Assembly (NCBI RefSeq): GCF_000204195.1
Contig: NZ_AFBG01000019.1
Span: 186,001 to 250,000, forward strand
Direction of reading: 5' to 3'
From: Acidovorax radicis N35
GTDB taxonomy: Bacteria; Pseudomonadota; Gammaproteobacteria; Burkholderiales; Burkholderiaceae_C
Length of the DNA: 64,000 nt
Made by a program: the position numbers and the translations under genes. Shown one piece after another: positions 62,421 to 64,000 of the stretch (position 1 is the stretch's first letter; the number at the start of each line of letters is the position of its first letter). The notes below the pieces were generated by a model that saw only the letters and a list, made by a program, of their open reading frames with translations, was not told where the DNA came from and made no database searches.

Positions 62421-64000
62421 ACCGCCATGCGGCCCTTCACGTGGGCCAGGATGTCTGCCGTGGCCACCTTGGTGGCCGCTGAGTCGCGGCGGTGCTGGTA
62501 CTCGACCACACCCTCCTTGAGACTCTTGTCGCCAATGGTCACGCGGTGTGGCACACCGATCAGCTCCCAGTCGGCAAACATGGCACCGGGGCGCTCGCCC
62601 CGGTCGTCCAGGATCACGTCGACGCCCGCAGCCAGCAGGTCGGCGTAGAGCTGCTCGGCCGTGGCCTTGACGGCCTCGCTGCGGTCCATGCCCACGGGGC
62701 AGACCACCACGGTGAATGGGGCAATGGCGTCGGGCCAGATGATGCCGCGCTCGTCGTGGTTTTGCTCGATGGCCGCAGCGGGCAGGCGCGTGACGCCAAT
62801 GCCGTAGCAGCCCATTTCGAAAAATGCGGGCCGGCCATCGTCGCCGAGGAAAGTCGCGTTCATGTCCTTGCTGTACTTGGTGCCCAGGTAGAACACGTGG
62901 CCCACTTCGATGCCACGCTCGATCGCCAGTTTGCCCTTGCCGTCGGGCGAGCGGTCGCCCGCCACCACGTTGCGCAGGTCTGCCACCGCATCGGGCTCGG
63001 GCAGGTCGCGACCCCAGTTGACGCCCGTGATGTGGAAATCGACCTCATTGGCCCCGCAGATCCAGTCGGCCATCAAGGCCACCTCGCGGTCCACCACGAT
63101 CTTCAAAGGCTTCTTCAAACCGATCGGCCCCAGATAACCCGGCTTGCAGCCAAAGTGCTCCTCGATTTCGCCCAGCGTGGCAAAACGGAAACCCGCCAGG
63201 CCCGGCACCTTGGCCACCTTGATCTCGTTCATATCGTGGTCGCCACGCAGCAGCAGCAGCCACACCTGGGTCTTGACGATCTCGCCCGCCTCGTTGGTTT
63301 CGTCCGTGGCGAGCACCAGCGACTTCACGGTGGTCGCGAGCGGCACGCTGAGCAGCTCTGCGACGTCGGCACAGGTGCTCTTGCCCGGCGTGGCTGTCTT
63401 GGTCAGCGCCTGCGTGGCAGCGCCGCGTGGACCGGCGGGGGCCAGGGCTTCGGCCTTTTCCATGTTGGCGGCGTAATCGCTCTCTGGGCAATAGACGATG
63501 GCGTCCTCGCCCGTGGCGGCGATCACCTGGAACTCTTCGGAAAGGTCACCACCGATGGCACCGCTGTCGGCCGCCACGGCGCGGTAGGTCAGGCCAAAGC
63601 GGTCAAAAATGCGGCGATAGGCTTGCGCCATGACCTGGTAGCTGGCCTTGGCCGCCGCCTGGTCGCGGTCAAAGCTGTAGGCGTCCTTCATGATGAACTC
63701 GCGGCCACGCATCAGGCCAAAACGTGGGCGGCGCTCGTCGCGGAACTTGGTCTGGATCTGGTAGAAATTCTTGGGCAGCTGCTTGTAGCTCTTGAGCTCC
63801 TGGCGTGCGATGTCAGTGATCACTTCTTCGCTGGTGGGCTGCACCACGAAGTCGCGTCCGTGGCGGTCCTGGATGCGCAGCAACTCGGGGCCCATCTTGT
63901 CGAAACGGCCCGTTTCCTGCCACAGCTCAGCGGGTTGCACCACGGGCATGGTCAGCTCCACGGCACCTGCACGGTTCATTTCCTCGCGCACGATGGCTTC
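62417..64000 (-). CDS. proS: Prolyl-tRNA synthetase (5' end beyond the window)
   Basis: Partial: 527 complete codons up to the right edge, where the frame is still open (EAIVREEMN at the edge). Class II synthetase of the bacterial type, with motif 2 ([20 protein letters not shown]), an inserted editing domain (about 63500-63000; [20 protein letters not shown]) and the C-terminal anticodon domain (FTVVVCPVG). An ATG at 63991 is inside motif-1 sequence and is not the true start, which lies about 60 residues further out. Confidence 0.96.
   Translation of the reverse strand, partial: EAIVREEMNRAGAVELTMPVVQPAELWQETGRFDKMGPELLRIQDRHGRDFVVQPTSEEVITDIARQELKSYKQLPKNFYQIQTKFRDERRPRFGLMRGREFIMKDAYSFDRDQAAAKASYQVMAQAYRRIFDRFGLTYRAVAADSGAIGGDLSEEFQVIAATGEDAIVYCPESDYAANMEKAEALAPAGPRGAATQALTKTATPGKSTCADVAELLSVPLATTVKSLVLATDETNEAGEIVKTQVWLLLLRGDHDMNEIKVAKVPGLAGFRFATLGEIEEHFGCKPGYLGPIGLKKPLKIVVDREVALMADWICGANEVDFHITGVNWGRDLPEPDAVADLRNVVAGDRSPDGKGKLAIERGIEVGHVFYLGTKYSKDMNATFLGDDGRPAFFEMGCYGIGVTRLPAAAIEQNHDERGIIWPDAIAPFTVVVCPVGMDRSEAVKATAEQLYADLLAAGVDVILDDRGERPGAMFADWELIGVPHRVTIGDKSLKEGVVEYQHRRDSAATKVATADILAHVKGRMAV

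Noticed and set aside
1-64000. CRISPR arrays, insertion sequences, prophage genes, rRNA and tRNA genes
   Set aside because: None recognised. The repeats seen are dispersed, not regularly spaced, and no transposase, integrase or phage structural gene is present.

Overview
This window looks like a chromosomal segment of a high-GC betaproteobacterium of the order Burkholderiales, most likely family Comamonadaceae (Acidovorax-like). The evidence is the gene content and neighbourhoods: hemA-prfA-prmC-grxD, fmdB-DUF502-aspS-nudB, ubiE/Tim44/ubiJ/ubiB, Bug-type solute receptors, and a DUF3683 FAD/Fe-S oxidoreductase. GC is high throughout except around 9.2-10.0 kb. No rRNA, tRNA, CRISPR array, insertion sequence or prophage was seen. 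The genus is an inference; no search was possible.

Layout. 0-5.4 kb (+): a dipeptide/oligopeptide-type ABC transporter (two permeases, two ATPases, one binding protein), then an amidase (5.7-7.1 kb). 7.2-10.0 kb (+): a hypothetical protein, a TTC38-like TPR protein, and a lower-GC patch with a DUF2695 protein and a small truncated-looking ORF. 10.0-15.2 kb (-): a nitrate/sulfonate-type ABC module (ATPase with an AAA-associated C-terminus, double-length permease, exported beta-rich protein, no binding protein). It is flanked by the 3' end of a histidine-phosphatase gene: the intact gene at 14.6-15.2 kb and a decayed copy near 10.1 kb. 15.4-21.2 kb (-): small exported protein, DUF429 protein, EamA transporter, folE with a BLUF photoreceptor gene directly downstream, and an EEP-family protein with a ClsB-like cardiolipin synthase. 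21.3-23.0 kb (+): a TPR protein with a degenerate receiver domain. 23.1-29.1 kb (-): a homoprotocatechuate meta-cleavage cluster (hpaE, hpaD, an FAH-family enzyme, a Bug receptor, hpaH, hpaI), divergent from a LysR regulator (29.3-30.2 kb). 30.2-46.6 kb (-): nudB, a lipoprotein, aspS, DUF502, fmdB, a sodium:solute symporter, ubiB/ubiJ, a Tim44-domain protein, ubiE, DUF971, HIT, the large FAD/Fe-S oxidoreductase and serA. 46.9-52.5 kb (+): a ugp operon (ugpB, A, E, C, a VOC protein, ugpQ) with a likely Pho box upstream. 52.6-54.0 kb (-): a Bug receptor and a small membrane protein. 54.1-61.6 kb (+): hemA, prfA, prmC, a DUF3053 lipoprotein, grxD, a Lon-like AAA ATPase and a CNNM/CorC protein. 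61.7-64.0 kb (-): a lytic transglycosylase and proS, which runs off the right edge.

Two families of short interspersed repeats are the most notable structure outside the genes. Family A (about 50-60 bp, nine copies) has a palindromic core followed by an AGCTAT...ATAGTAGC part. Eight of nine copies point the same way on the + strand whatever the gene direction, several sit in translation-initiation regions, and one lies in frame inside a coding sequence. Family B (about 75-150 bp, six copies) lies directly after a stop codon in every case, always in the same orientation relative to the gene it follows, and is rich in hairpins. Other points of interest are the phosphatase remnant bounding the ABC module, the folE-BLUF pair, a receiver domain with Glu or Cys in place of the phosphoacceptor Asp, and an intra-operon terminator between ugpB and ugpA.
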